Positions 1-6,835 of a stretch of DNA of 16,350 nt are shown piece after piece. Under the pieces are notes generated by a model, which saw only the letters and a program-made list of their open reading frames with translations, was not told the DNA's origin and searched no databases. The stretch is from positions 1-16,350 of the forward strand of contig CAYGZQ010000045.1 of assembly GCA_964354375.1 (NCBI GenBank), written 5' to 3'. Numbering within the stretch: the stretch's first letter is position 1; each line of letters opens with the position of its first letter. The DNA is from CAYGZQ01 sp964354375 [NCBI: uncultured Planctomycetota bacterium] (GTDB taxonomy: Bacteria; JAJVIF01; JAPKYR01). A program made the position numbers and the translations under genes.

Positions 1-323
1 TCCCGGAGTCTCTCCTCCACCCACGCCTTGCGGGTCCCGTAATAGTGCCCGTGCACCTCGGCCCATTCCAGGAAAGCCCCTTCGGAAACAAGCTGCTGGA
101 ACTCCTCGTTGGTCACATGATGATAGTGCTCGCCCACGACCTTCTCGCTGCGAGGGGGACGGGTCGTGGTCGATATGGACAGCACGAAATCGCTCCGGAG
201 AGATTTCATCCTCTCTATTACTGTGCCCTTGCCGGCTCCCGATACTCCGGAGACAATAACTACAAACCCGGTAGGGCTGACTACCTCATGGTTCGAGTTC
301 TCCTTATGGGAATTCCCAGCCAT
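1..323 (-). CDS. gmk: Guanylate kinase, 5' part (runs off left edge)
   Basis: Guanylate kinase phosphorylates GMP to GDP with ATP in the cytoplasm, in purine nucleotide salvage and synthesis. The window holds the first 107 codons. The P-loop GVSGAGKGT lies at residues 26-34, followed by the GMP-binding stretch ISTTTRPPR (50-58) and EWAEVHGHYYGT (87-98), both family hallmarks. The usual DYFFV segment appears here as HYHHV. About 20 residues precede the first beta-strand, a longer N-terminus than in E. coli Gmk. The ATG at 321-323 has an SD (GAGGA, 7 bases upstream) that overlaps the stop codon of the prenyl synthase gene, leaving a 10-base gap, so the two are probably co-transcribed. The C-terminal half (lid and remaining core) lies outside the window. 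Identity is secure; only completeness is unknown. Confidence 0.95.
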   Translation of the reverse strand, partial: MAGNSHKENSNHEVVSPTGFVVIVSGVSGAGKGTVIERMKSLRSDFVLSISTTTRPPRSEKVVGEHYHHVTNEEFQQLVSEGAFLEWAEVHGHYYGTRKAWVEERLR

Positions 324-333
324 TGTCGTTTCC

Positions 334-1443
334 TCAGAATTCGCGTTCAATCATGTATCGCCCCAGCCCTGTGAGAAGGTCGCGGGCGGGAGATGGCTCC
401 AGGTCATCCAGGAACGGTAGCGCGGACTCCATGTACTCCCTGGCGATGCCGTTCACGTGTTCCACTGTTCCGATCTCCCTCAGAATTCTTTCCGCCAGGT
501 CGACTTCGTCCTCGCTTATGTCCCGTTTCCCGACCAGCGGTTTCAGCTTCGCGACCTGCTCGGCTGATCCAGCCTCGAACGCGTGCAGGAGAAGCAGGGT
601 GTGCTTGCCCTCGCGAAGGTCGCTTCCGCGAGGCTTGCCCAGTTTCTCCTGGTCTCCCACGAGCCCGAGAATATCGTCCTGGATCTGGAACGCAAGCCCG
701 GCGGACCTGCTGAAACCGGCCAGCGCCTTGGCCTTCGGATGGCCCGCGTCCTTCGTGTTGAGACCCACCATCGCTCCGGAGGTTCCGCAGAACTCAAACA
801 GCGCCGCGGTCTTGCTCTCCAGCATTCCCAGGACCTGGTCCGGGCCGATGTCGCCGATGTTCTCGCGGCAGAACCTGACATCTTCCGCCTCGCCGTCGAC
901 AAGCGACGGGGTCAGCTCCGCGTGCATCAGCCTCAGAATGCCCAGAACCACTTCCCCGGCGGTCCCCTCTTCGAGCAGCCGGAGCATCACGAGACTGACG
1001 CATCCGTGCATCAGGTCCCCGACCAGGATCGCGATATCTCGACCATATTTCGCCGCTCCATCATCGTCGCGCACCTTGCGTGCGGCGGCTTCAATCTCTT
1101 TGTGAAGGCTCGGCTTCCCCCGCCGGAAGTCGTCCTCATCGATAATGTCGTCGTGAATCAGAGTCCAGTTATGGTAAAGCTCCACAGCGGCCTGGAGCGG
1201 AAGAGTGCGTCTGATTTCGAACCCGTCCGCCCCCGCGGCGGCATCGGCGGCCAGTGCGACAAGGGCCGGCCTGAGGCTCTTCCCGCCCCTCAGAGGGTAC
1301 GAGAGGAGGAAGTCCCTGATATGGGATTCGCGCACCAGATGCGTCAGCCCGAAACCCTTGATGTACTCGACGACCTCTTCTCGCCTCTCGGCAAGATAGT
1401 CCAGCAACTCCCGCCTTCCGGCCGCAGGGATCGCGGTGCTCAT
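334..1443 (-). CDS. Isoprenyl diphosphate synthase (GGPP/FPP synthase-like, trans type)
   Basis: A 369-residue trans-isoprenyl diphosphate synthase that condenses IPP with allylic diphosphates. Visible motifs are GKSLRP (54-59), the first Asp-rich motif DDIID (98-102) followed by the RRGKPSLH segment, KTAALFE (211-217), and the second Asp-rich motif FQIQDDILG (252-260) with D264. The string GKPRGSDLREGK after the second motif resembles archaeal and short-chain GGPP synthases more than octaprenyl enzymes. A bulky Trp (W93) five residues before the first Asp-rich motif suggests a short product such as C15-C20; that is inference. The frame stays open upstream, but ATG at 1441-1443 is chosen because it overlaps the stop of the acyl-CoA dehydrogenase gene as ATGA, the usual translational-coupling geometry, and matches normal family length. 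gmk follows after 10 bases. Product length cannot be settled from sequence alone. Confidence 0.9.
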   Translation of the reverse strand: MSTAIPAAGRRELLDYLAERREEVVEYIKGFGLTHLVRESHIRDFLLSYPLRGGKSLRPALVALAADAAAGADGFEIRRTLPLQAAVELYHNWTLIHDDIIDEDDFRRGKPSLHKEIEAAARKVRDDDGAAKYGRDIAILVGDLMHGCVSLVMLRLLEEGTAGEVVLGILRLMHAELTPSLVDGEAEDVRFCRENIGDIGPDQVLGMLESKTAALFEFCGTSGAMVGLNTKDAGHPKAKALAGFSRSAGLAFQIQDDILGLVGDQEKLGKPRGSDLREGKHTLLLLHAFEAGSAEQVAKLKPLVGKRDISEDEVDLAERILREIGTVEHVNGIAREYMESALPFLDDLEPSPARDLLTGLGRYMIEREF

Positions 1444-2642
1444 GATACTTTGCTCATTGCCTCTTCGATTTCCTCGAAGGGAATGAAAATACCCCTCTTG
1501 AATATCTCGCGCGAGATAACCACTCGCTGAATTTCGTTTGTGCCTTCGTATATCTGGTGTATCTTCGCGTCGCGGACCAGTTTCTCGAGCGGATACTCCA
1601 TCGAGTAACCGTACCCGCCGTGGCACTGAAGGGCTTCAAGCGTGACCTCCATCGCCACGTCGCTCGCATAACACTTCGCCATGGCCGCTTCCCGGACCAC
1701 CTTGCATCCCTGGTCCTTGAGCCAGGCCGCGTAGTACGCCATCAGCCGCGCCGCGTTCACCTTCATCGCCATGTCCGCGATCTTGAACTGGATCGCCTGG
1801 AACTTCGATATCGCCTGTCCGAACTGAACCCGCTCCTGAGTGTATTTCACGGCTTCCTCTATCGCTCGGGTCGCAAGACCGACAGCGCTTGCCGCGACCC
1901 CGATGCGTCCCCCGTCAAGCGTGCCCATTGCCACCTGGAATCCGCGTCCAACAGACCTGTCTCCTCCAAGAACATGGTCCTTGGGAACCTTGATGTTGTC
2001 GTAGCGGGTCACGACCTGGTGCGACGCATGGATGCCGAACGTCCGCTCGATCGCCCCTGTCGAGAAACCTTCCCACTCGGTGTCAATAATGAAAGGCGTT
2101 ATCCCTTGGAGGCCCCTCGCGGGATCCACTGTGGCAAAGAGGATTATGACCCGCGCGATGTCGCCGTTCGTCGTCCATTGCTTCTCGCCGTTGATGAGCC
2201 AGTGGTCGCCCTTGTCCTCGGCTTTCGTGAGAATATTGCTCGCGTCGGAACCGGCATTGGGCTCGGTAAGGGCAAACGCCCCGATCCATTCACCGGTAGC
2301 CAGCTTCGGCAGGTACTTCTTCTTCTGCTCCTCGGTCCCGTAGTTAAGGATCGGGGAAACGCACAGTGAGCAGTGAGCGCCAACCACGGTACCGGTGCCG
2401 GTATCCGCCCGGGCGATCTGCTCGCCGATGAGGGCGTACGAGACGTAGTCGAGACCCGGCCCCCCGTATTCATCCGGGACTAGAGGGGCCATCATGCCGA
2501 TCTCGCCCAGGGCCTTGATTGCCTCCCACGGTATCTCGCGGTTGAGATCGTACCGCTCCGCGTTGGGCATTATGATTTCCTCGGCGATCTTGCGCGCCGT
2601 ATCTCTGATCTGGAGCTGTTCCTGAGTCAAAGAAAAATCCAT
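1440..2642 (-). CDS. Acyl-CoA dehydrogenase (short/medium-chain type)
   Basis: A 400-residue FAD enzyme that introduces a 2,3-double bond into acyl-CoA and passes electrons to electron-transfer flavoprotein. The flavin signature ALTEPNAGSD is at 124-133 and the C-terminal signature QCHGGYGYSMEYP is present. The catalytic base is the Glu (E366) of IYEGTNEIQR, the short-chain/butyryl-CoA dehydrogenase position rather than the isovaleryl type. Length is about 20 residues over the usual 380, mostly as an extra C-terminal tail after SREIFKRG. The ATG at 2640-2642 has a good SD (AAGGAGAG). The gene lies 3 bases after the four-TM protein gene and overlaps the prenyl synthase by 4 bases. Substrate chain length cannot be read from sequence; branched-chain or short acyl-CoA are both possible. 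No etfAB or thiolase genes are in this window. Confidence 0.95.
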   Translation of the reverse strand: MDFSLTQEQLQIRDTARKIAEEIIMPNAERYDLNREIPWEAIKALGEIGMMAPLVPDEYGGPGLDYVSYALIGEQIARADTGTGTVVGAHCSLCVSPILNYGTEEQKKKYLPKLATGEWIGAFALTEPNAGSDASNILTKAEDKGDHWLINGEKQWTTNGDIARVIILFATVDPARGLQGITPFIIDTEWEGFSTGAIERTFGIHASHQVVTRYDNIKVPKDHVLGGDRSVGRGFQVAMGTLDGGRIGVAASAVGLATRAIEEAVKYTQERVQFGQAISKFQAIQFKIADMAMKVNAARLMAYYAAWLKDQGCKVVREAAMAKCYASDVAMEVTLEALQCHGGYGYSMEYPLEKLVRDAKIHQIYEGTNEIQRVVISREIFKRGIFIPFEEIEEAMSKVS

Positions 2643-2645
2643 TGG

Positions 2646-3299
2646 TCACTCTCCTTGAGATCTTTTGTGGCCAAGCAGCCCGCGCACACTGACATACCCC
2701 GGGAGAAGGGGCATTAGCAGCCAGAAGCAGGCACAACCAACCACAGCGGTTGCTGCAGCCGGCAGCACCAGATAGCCCGGCTCCCAGGTAAGTATCTGCC
2801 GTGCGAAAATCCTGTAGATTGTACTTGCGAACCCCAGTAAATACAAGACGAGAGAGGTCGGAAGAACGACAAAGTAACGGATGCGGAAGACCTCCGCGCT
2901 TGCCCGGACTCGTTCAGGGGGCTTGAATGGGTCGAAAAGGGGCTCCGGTTCCTCCCCTTTGGACTGAAGCCTGGCACGCTCCTGACGCTCAAGAACGAAA
3001 AGGGACTCGACCCTCTTAAGCCCCCCCTGCCGATGTATATTGATCAGCGCTTCCATCATCTGGGAGGTCTTCCCGAACGCAGTGTGCATGCTATAGAAGA
3101 CCAGGAACCACGTCAGCAAGGCAAGGGCGAAGAGCATCTGCTGACGGCTCGGCGACAGGTTCTCGAACAGGTAGGTCGAGAGAAGGTACCCCCCTGCGAG
3201 CGAGCAGAGCAGGATCGTTGCCTCCCCCCACCACAACAGCCCCAGCGCATACGGTCCGGGCAGTCCGGCGAACCATTTGATCATGCGGGAGAAGAACAT
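2646..3299 (-). CDS. Unrecognised four-TM membrane protein
   Basis: I do not recognise this 217-residue protein. Four hydrophobic segments are visible at about 18-43, 54-73, 142-163 and 176-200, so it is very probably integral to the inner membrane. The middle loop (about 75-140) is charged and helical (KRVESLFVLERQERARLQSKGEEPEP) and should be cytoplasmic if the N-terminus (RMIKW) is inside. The layout is two TM hairpins separated by a soluble loop. There is no signal peptide, cysteine motif or catalytic motif. No SD precedes the ATG at 3297-3299; instead a -35/-10 pair (TTGGAA, 18 bases, TATATT) ends 10 bases before it, suggesting a leaderless or nearly leaderless transcript. The stop lies 3 bases before the acyl-CoA dehydrogenase start, so the gene likely leads the operon with that enzyme, the prenyl synthase and gmk. 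The next in-frame ATG (codon 6) also lacks an SD. Confidence 0.75.
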   Translation of the reverse strand: MFFSRMIKWFAGLPGPYALGLLWWGEATILLCSLAGGYLLSTYLFENLSPSRQQMLFALALLTWFLVFYSMHTAFGKTSQMMEALINIHRQGGLKRVESLFVLERQERARLQSKGEEPEPLFDPFKPPERVRASAEVFRIRYFVVLPTSLVLYLLGFASTIYRIFARQILTWEPGYLVLPAAATAVVGCACFWLLMPLLPGYVSVRGLLGHKRSQGE

Positions 3300-3309
3300 G
3301 GCAGAAGGA

Positions 3310-3339
3310 AATATAGGGGGGCCCGTTTCGAGCTTCCAA
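3310..3339 (-). promoter_or_regulatory. Candidate sigma70-type promoter before the four-TM gene
   Basis: On the minus strand TTGGAA (3334-3339) is followed after 18 bases by TATATT (3310-3315), which match the consensus at 4/6 and 5/6 positions. The -10 box ends 10 bases before the ATG, so the predicted transcript start is at or within a few bases of the start codon. This fits the absence of an SD there. It would drive the membrane protein, acyl-CoA dehydrogenase, prenyl synthase and gmk. Confidence 0.4.
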
Positions 3340-3352
3340 TCTTGTGGGGCCG

Positions 3353-3580
3353 CTACTTGCCCCGCACTTTTCTCAGGAAATCGGTGAAACCCGGCTCGCC
3401 TTCGCCGGAGCCGCGAACCGACCGCTCGCTCTCCATAAGCGCATTCAGGAGGCGACCCATGAATTCCTCGCTCTGGAGAAGCTCATCGATGAACTCCTCC
3501 TTCTGGGAATCTGTGAGGCTTAGAAACAGCTCACGGATGCGCGAGACGGCGTTTTCCTGGTTCGTGGTATCGTCAGACAT
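3353..3580 (-). CDS. Small acidic helical protein (paralogue of the next gene upstream)
   Basis: An unrecognised 75-residue protein, predicted soluble and mostly helical, with no signal peptide, TM segment or cysteine. Residues 13-35 (beginning SRIRELFLSLTDSQKEEF) align with residues 30-52 of the neighbouring gene at 3596-3883, sharing SR-(I/V)-x-ELF-x-SLT and the following amphipathic helix. A less conserved C-terminal part ends FTDFLRKVRGK. The ATG at 3578-3580 has a weak SD (GGTGAT, 4 bases upstream). It follows its paralogue by 15 bases and precedes the four-TM gene by 53 bases. Conservation of the motif between two neighbours is the main argument that both are real genes. Function is unknown; a short protein-protein interaction helix is possible. 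Confidence 0.65.
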   Translation of the reverse strand: MSDDTTNQENAVSRIRELFLSLTDSQKEEFIDELLQSEEFMGRLLNALMESERSVRGSGEGEPGFTDFLRKVRGK

Positions 3581-3595
3581 CGAATCACCGCGGGA

Positions 3596-3883
3596 TCACT
3601 CCCGCTTCAAATCCTTCGGAAAAGGAAGGAAGTGATAATACTCGACCTGATCCAGAACAAGATCGACCGCGCCGGGAGTACGGATATCCTGCACCATCGA
3701 TACAAGCCGCTCAAGCCCGCCGTCCGTGATGATCCTGCGCAGGATTTCGTCCTGCTCGTCCGGCGTGAGGCTCTTAAAAAGCTCATGTACTCGCGAGGCG
3801 TCTTCAGACTTAACGGGATCCGCCAGGGGAGCCTCTTCATCGCTCAACGGCTCAGGTGTGCTTTTGTCTTGGCTTCCGGTCAT
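3596..3883 (-). CDS. Small acidic protein with the SR-x-x-ELF-x-SLT motif
   Basis: An unrecognised protein of 95 residues from ATG 3881-3883. An acidic, Pro- and Ser-rich N-terminal tail (about 1-28) looks disordered. It is followed by SRVHELFKSLTPDEQDEI (30-47), a helix shared with the protein at 3353-3580, then a C-terminal region (about 53-95) rich in hydrophobics and ending EYYHFLPFPKDLKRE. The start is uncertain: the frame stays open to GTG at 3892 (with AGGA 4 bases upstream) and TTG at 3913. ATG is preferred because a TATAAT box at 3912-3917 would start transcription downstream of the TTG. The gene begins about 50 bases after the ffh stop. No enzyme motif, Cys pair or TM segment is present. 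Function unknown. Confidence 0.65.
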   Translation of the reverse strand: MTGSQDKSTPEPLSDEEAPLADPVKSEDASRVHELFKSLTPDEQDEILRRIITDGGLERLVSMVQDIRTPGAVDLVLDQVEYYHFLPFPKDLKRE

Positions 3884-3932
3884 GCCCGTCACTTTGTCCT
3901 GTTTTGACCTCAATTATACAGACACTGCTCCC

Positions 3933-5273
3933 TCATTTCTTCATCATGCGACCGATTGCGCCTTTCGGGATCATACCGCCCATCTTCGCAAGCTGACGCA
4001 TCATTTTCTTCGCTTCCTTGAACTGATTGAGGAGCCTGCCAATGTCCTGTTGCTTCACTCCCGCGCCCCTTGCGATGCGTCGCCTCCTCGAGTTGTTGAT
4101 GGTACCCGGATGACGTCGCTCCTGGGGAGTCATCGACAATATCATCGCCTCGACCCTGCCGAACTCCTTGGGGTCCACCGACTCGAGCTCCTTCGCCATG
4201 CCACCCATGCCCGGGATCATTTTCATGATCTGGTCCAGCGGACCCATCTTCTGAACCTGTTTGATCTGCGCCAGGAAATCCTCGAAGTTGAAGCTGTCGC
4301 CGACGATTTTCTGCCTGAGCCTCTCGGCCTCGAACTGATCGAACTCCTGCTCCGCCTTCTCGATAAGGGTGAGAACGTCGCCCATTCCCAGGATTCGTCC
4401 CGCCATGCGGTCGGGATGAAACGGCTCGAGTGCCGCCAGACCCTCGCCGACCGACGCGAACACGATGGGTACTCCGGTGACCTCCCTCACCGACAGCGCC
4501 GCTCCGCCCCTCGCGTCACCGTCCAGCTTCGTGATGATGCATCCGGTTATGCCTACGGTCTGGTTGAACTTCTCCGCCGTCGTGACCGCGTCCTGTCCGG
4601 TCATCGAATCGACAACGAGGAGCACCTCGTCGAACGGAAGCGCGTTCTTGAGCTCCGCCGCCTCCGCCATCATCTCCTCGTCGACCGTCGTCCGTCCCGC
4701 AGTATCGTAGATGACGAGCGAATAGCCCTTGTCCTTCGCGTGCTGATTCGCCTTCCGAAGAATCTCAAGCGGCTTGACACCTTCTTCTTCCACGGCGAAA
4801 ACGTCGATGCCCGCCTGTCCGCCAATGACCTTCAACTGCTTGATCGCGGCAGGACGATACACGTCCAGCGCAACGAGAAGCGGAATGAACCCCGCTTTCC
4901 TGTAGTACAGCCCCAGCTTTGCGGCGGCGGTTGTCTTGCCGCTTCCCTGAAGCCCAACGAGAAGTACTCGATTGCCCTTGCCTTTCTCGATTTTCGGCTC
5001 GACCGCGGTGCTTCCGAGCAGCACGACCAGCTCGTCCCGGACGATTTTGACAAGCTGCTGTCCGGGCGTGAGGGATTTGAGCACATCCTCGCCCACTGCG
5101 CGCTCGCGTATGCGGTCGGTGAACGCGCGTGCCACTTTGAAGTTGACGTCGGCATCCAGAAGAGCGCGACGGATTTCACGAAGCCCTTCGTCGACGGCTT
5201 TCTCGTTCAGAATGCCGTGTCCTCGAAGCCTCTTGAACGCAGCCTGAAGCGTCTCGGTTAATCTATCGAACAT
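3933..5273 (-). CDS. ffh: Signal recognition particle protein Ffh (SRP54)
   Basis: GTPase subunit of the signal recognition particle. It binds SRP RNA and hydrophobic signal sequences on ribosomes and docks to FtsY at the membrane. All 446 residues are present. The N domain helical bundle spans about 1-90. The G domain has GLQGSGKTT (107-115), the insertion-box sequence DVYRPAA (137-143), DTAGR (190-194) and TKLDGDARGG (248-257). The methionine-rich M domain runs from about 325, with the finger-loop region PLDQIMKMIPGMGGM and the RNA-binding SRRRRIARGAG (395-405). The C-terminus is Met/Lys-rich (KMGGMIPKGAIGRMMKK). ATG at 5271-5273; a GAGG lies about 14 bases upstream, longer than ideal. The gene follows the unrecognised 100-residue gene by 17 bases and probably shares a transcript with ftsY. 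The SRP RNA gene itself is not in this window. Confidence 0.98.
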   Translation of the reverse strand: MFDRLTETLQAAFKRLRGHGILNEKAVDEGLREIRRALLDADVNFKVARAFTDRIRERAVGEDVLKSLTPGQQLVKIVRDELVVLLGSTAVEPKIEKGKGNRVLLVGLQGSGKTTAAAKLGLYYRKAGFIPLLVALDVYRPAAIKQLKVIGGQAGIDVFAVEEEGVKPLEILRKANQHAKDKGYSLVIYDTAGRTTVDEEMMAEAAELKNALPFDEVLLVVDSMTGQDAVTTAEKFNQTVGITGCIITKLDGDARGGAALSVREVTGVPIVFASVGEGLAALEPFHPDRMAGRILGMGDVLTLIEKAEQEFDQFEAERLRQKIVGDSFNFEDFLAQIKQVQKMGPLDQIMKMIPGMGGMAKELESVDPKEFGRVEAMILSMTPQERRHPGTINNSRRRRIARGAGVKQQDIGRLLNQFKEAKKMMRQLAKMGGMIPKGAIGRMMKK

Positions 5274-5290
5274 AGCTGACTCGGCTTCCT

Positions 5291-5593
5291 CTACTCAGTC
5301 ATGTAGCACTTGGGCCGCCTGGGCGAGAATCTCGGCTCGACTTCGTTCTCAAACGCGTTATGCCCGGTCGTCCACCCGACATCGCTCAGAATCTCTTTCC
5401 CCGCGAGCTTGAGACGAGGGTACTTGCCGGCCTCGATCATTTTCTCGTGATGCTCGCAGACGATGCGGGGATGTTCTCCCGTGCCGTGCACCATCGCGTA
5501 ATCGTATTCCTGATCGAGCGTGATCATTTCCTTACCGACCGAGCAGTGGATTTGATTCACTCCGATCCGTCTGATGATGTCTGCGCCTCTCAT
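5291..5593 (-). CDS. Unrecognised 100-residue protein between ftsY and ffh
   Basis: I do not recognise this protein. It has three cysteines (C17, C46, C96) and a His-rich middle; IHCSVGKEM and IVCEHHEKM look like two halves of a metal-binding knuckle in which one ligand of each pair is missing or replaced by His. That resemblance is only suggestive. There is no TM segment and no signal peptide. The C-terminus is basic, ending SPRRPKCYMTE. A GTG 12 bases further upstream is in frame, but ATG 5591-5593 is chosen because GAGGTG lies 9 bases before it, an excellent SD. The gene sits 38 bases after ftsY and 17 before ffh, exactly where Firmicutes carry ylxM. YlxM is a helix-turn-helix-like protein, and nothing here resembles it. 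A role connected with SRP is suggested only by position. Confidence 0.75.
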   Translation of the reverse strand: MRGADIIRRIGVNQIHCSVGKEMITLDQEYDYAMVHGTGEHPRIVCEHHEKMIEAGKYPRLKLAGKEILSDVGWTTGHNAFENEVEPRFSPRRPKCYMTE

Positions 5594-5631
5594 GATCGAT
5601 ATCACCTCAAGAAATATCGCGTCGAGCGCGA

Positions 5632-6723
5632 CTAGTCGTTGAAACCGGTTCTGGCTCTCCAGTCGATCTTTTCGTCCGCCAGTTCTCCCAGCAGGCTGCG
5701 TGCGTACGTCGCCGCGTCGAACGGCACCAGGTCGTCGATTCCCTCGCCCACGCCGACCTCGAGAACAGGGAGACCCATGCGCTGTTTTATCGCTAGGACA
5801 ATCCCGCCGCGAGCGGTGCCGTCCAGCTTCGTCAACACAATACCGTCCAGTTTCGCCACCTCGCCGAAAACCTCCGCCTGCGTGATCGCGTTCTGACCGG
5901 TAGTCGAATCGATGACGAGCAGGCTTTGGATCGATCCGGACGGAGCCTGCTTGTCGACCGTCCGGCGGATTTTTCCCAGCTCGTTCATCAGGTTGACCCT
6001 GTTATGCAGGCGGCCCGCCGTGTCGATGATCACGACATCGTGACCCTCCGCCTTCGCTCGCTCCAGGCCGTCGTAGACCACGCTCGACGGGTCCCGACCT
6101 TCCTTCGCCCCCTGGAAATCCGCTCCCGCACGCTCAGCCCAGACCTTGAGCTGGTCGATCGCCGCCGCGCGGTATGTGTCCGCCGCCACTATGAGAACCT
6201 TCCTGCCATCCAGTATGTAACGCTTGGCCAGCTTGCCGCACACGGTAGTCTTGCCGCTTCCGTTTACGCCGGTCAACAGGAGCACTGCGGGTTTCGCTCC
6301 ACCCGACGCTTCGAGCTCTTCCGGCGACAGTGTCCTTCCCGTCCCCGTGAGAATTCTCCCGATGATCTCCGTGAGAAGATCGCACGCTTCCGCCGTATCC
6401 CTTGCGCCGCGCGCCCCGACCTCACGCCTGAGCTGCTTGACAATGCTCTCGGCGACCTCCATGCCCATGTCGGTCTCGATGAGGACCTCAAGAATCTCGG
6501 TGTAGAAACCCTCATCGATTCCGCGACGTGAAGCGGCGATGGCCTGGATTCTCTCGGCAACCTTCTCGCGCGTGCGCTTGAGTCCGCCCGCGAGCTTCCT
6601 TAGCCAGCCCTCTCGCTTCGGGACCTCGACGGCGCCGTTCTCGCTCCCGGCTTCTTCCGAACCGCCCGGGGCTGCTTTCTTTTCCGATTCCTCTTTCTTC
6701 TTTTTCCCGAATAGGTCGAACAT
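5632..6723 (-). CDS. ftsY: SRP receptor GTPase FtsY
   Basis: Membrane-associated receptor for the signal recognition particle, pairing with Ffh through their NG domains to deliver nascent chains to the translocon. 363 residues. A short charged N-terminal A region (1-40: [12 protein letters not shown], then Gly/Glu-rich) replaces the long acidic A domain of E. coli. The N domain spans about 42-125. The G domain has GVNGSGKTT (152-160), ADTYRAAA (181-188), DTAGRLHN (234-241), [10 protein letters not shown] (298-307) and the family-specific [12 protein letters not shown] (324-335). The second GTPase G-motif position carries Ser where Val or Thr is common, a tolerated variation. ATG at 6721-6723 has no clear SD; a hairpin and a -10-like TATACT lie upstream in the 112-base gap after smc. 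Identity is certain from GEGIDDL and the A region, which Ffh lacks. Confidence 0.98.
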   Translation of the reverse strand: MFDLFGKKKKEESEKKAAPGGSEEAGSENGAVEVPKREGWLRKLAGGLKRTREKVAERIQAIAASRRGIDEGFYTEILEVLIETDMGMEVAESIVKQLRREVGARGARDTAEACDLLTEIIGRILTGTGRTLSPEELEASGGAKPAVLLLTGVNGSGKTTVCGKLAKRYILDGRKVLIVAADTYRAAAIDQLKVWAERAGADFQGAKEGRDPSSVVYDGLERAKAEGHDVVIIDTAGRLHNRVNLMNELGKIRRTVDKQAPSGSIQSLLVIDSTTGQNAITQAEVFGEVAKLDGIVLTKLDGTARGGIVLAIKQRMGLPVLEVGVGEGIDDLVPFDAATYARSLLGELADEKIDWRARTGFND

Positions 6724-6740
6724 GGCGTAAACAAACCCTG

Positions 6741-6762
6741 GCCCGGTCGATCCACGCCGGGC
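6741..6762 (-). other. GC hairpin in the ftsY leader
   Basis: On the minus strand GCCCGG and CCGGGC (6 bp, 10-base loop) lie between the smc stop and the ftsY start. CAGGG and a T-rich TTTGTTT follow. It could be a weak terminator after smc or a structure in the ftsY leader. The stem is short and the T tract is displaced by five bases, so neither reading is strong. Confidence 0.25.
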
Positions 6763-6782
6763 TCGTCTCTGTTGGACGCGTT

Positions 6783-6788
6783 AGTATA
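6783..6788 (-). promoter_or_regulatory. Possible -10 box of an ftsY promoter
   Basis: The minus strand reads TATACT in the smc-ftsY gap (5/6 to TATAAT). The corresponding -35 region is poor. Transcription from here would give a leader of roughly 50 bases for ftsY. Support is weak; read-through from smc is equally likely. Confidence 0.25.
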
Positions 6789-6835
6789 CCAAACTTGTGG
6801 GCGAAACCACGGGGGAACTCTTCGATCAGGGATTC

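Noticed and set aside
583-1530. A 315-codon plus-strand frame opposite the prenyl synthase gene
   Set aside because: Shadow of the real gene, which has all catalytic motifs on the minus strand.
3912-3917. TATAAT on the minus strand at the end of ffh as a promoter for the small genes
   Set aside because: No -35 at 16-18 bases; kept only as an argument about the start of the gene at 3596-3883.
3726-5261. A 511-codon open frame on the plus strand opposite ffh
   Set aside because: It is the complement of a highly conserved gene; the translation is Arg/His/Leu-rich, has no domain, and no SD or promoter precedes it. GC-rich DNA produces such frames.
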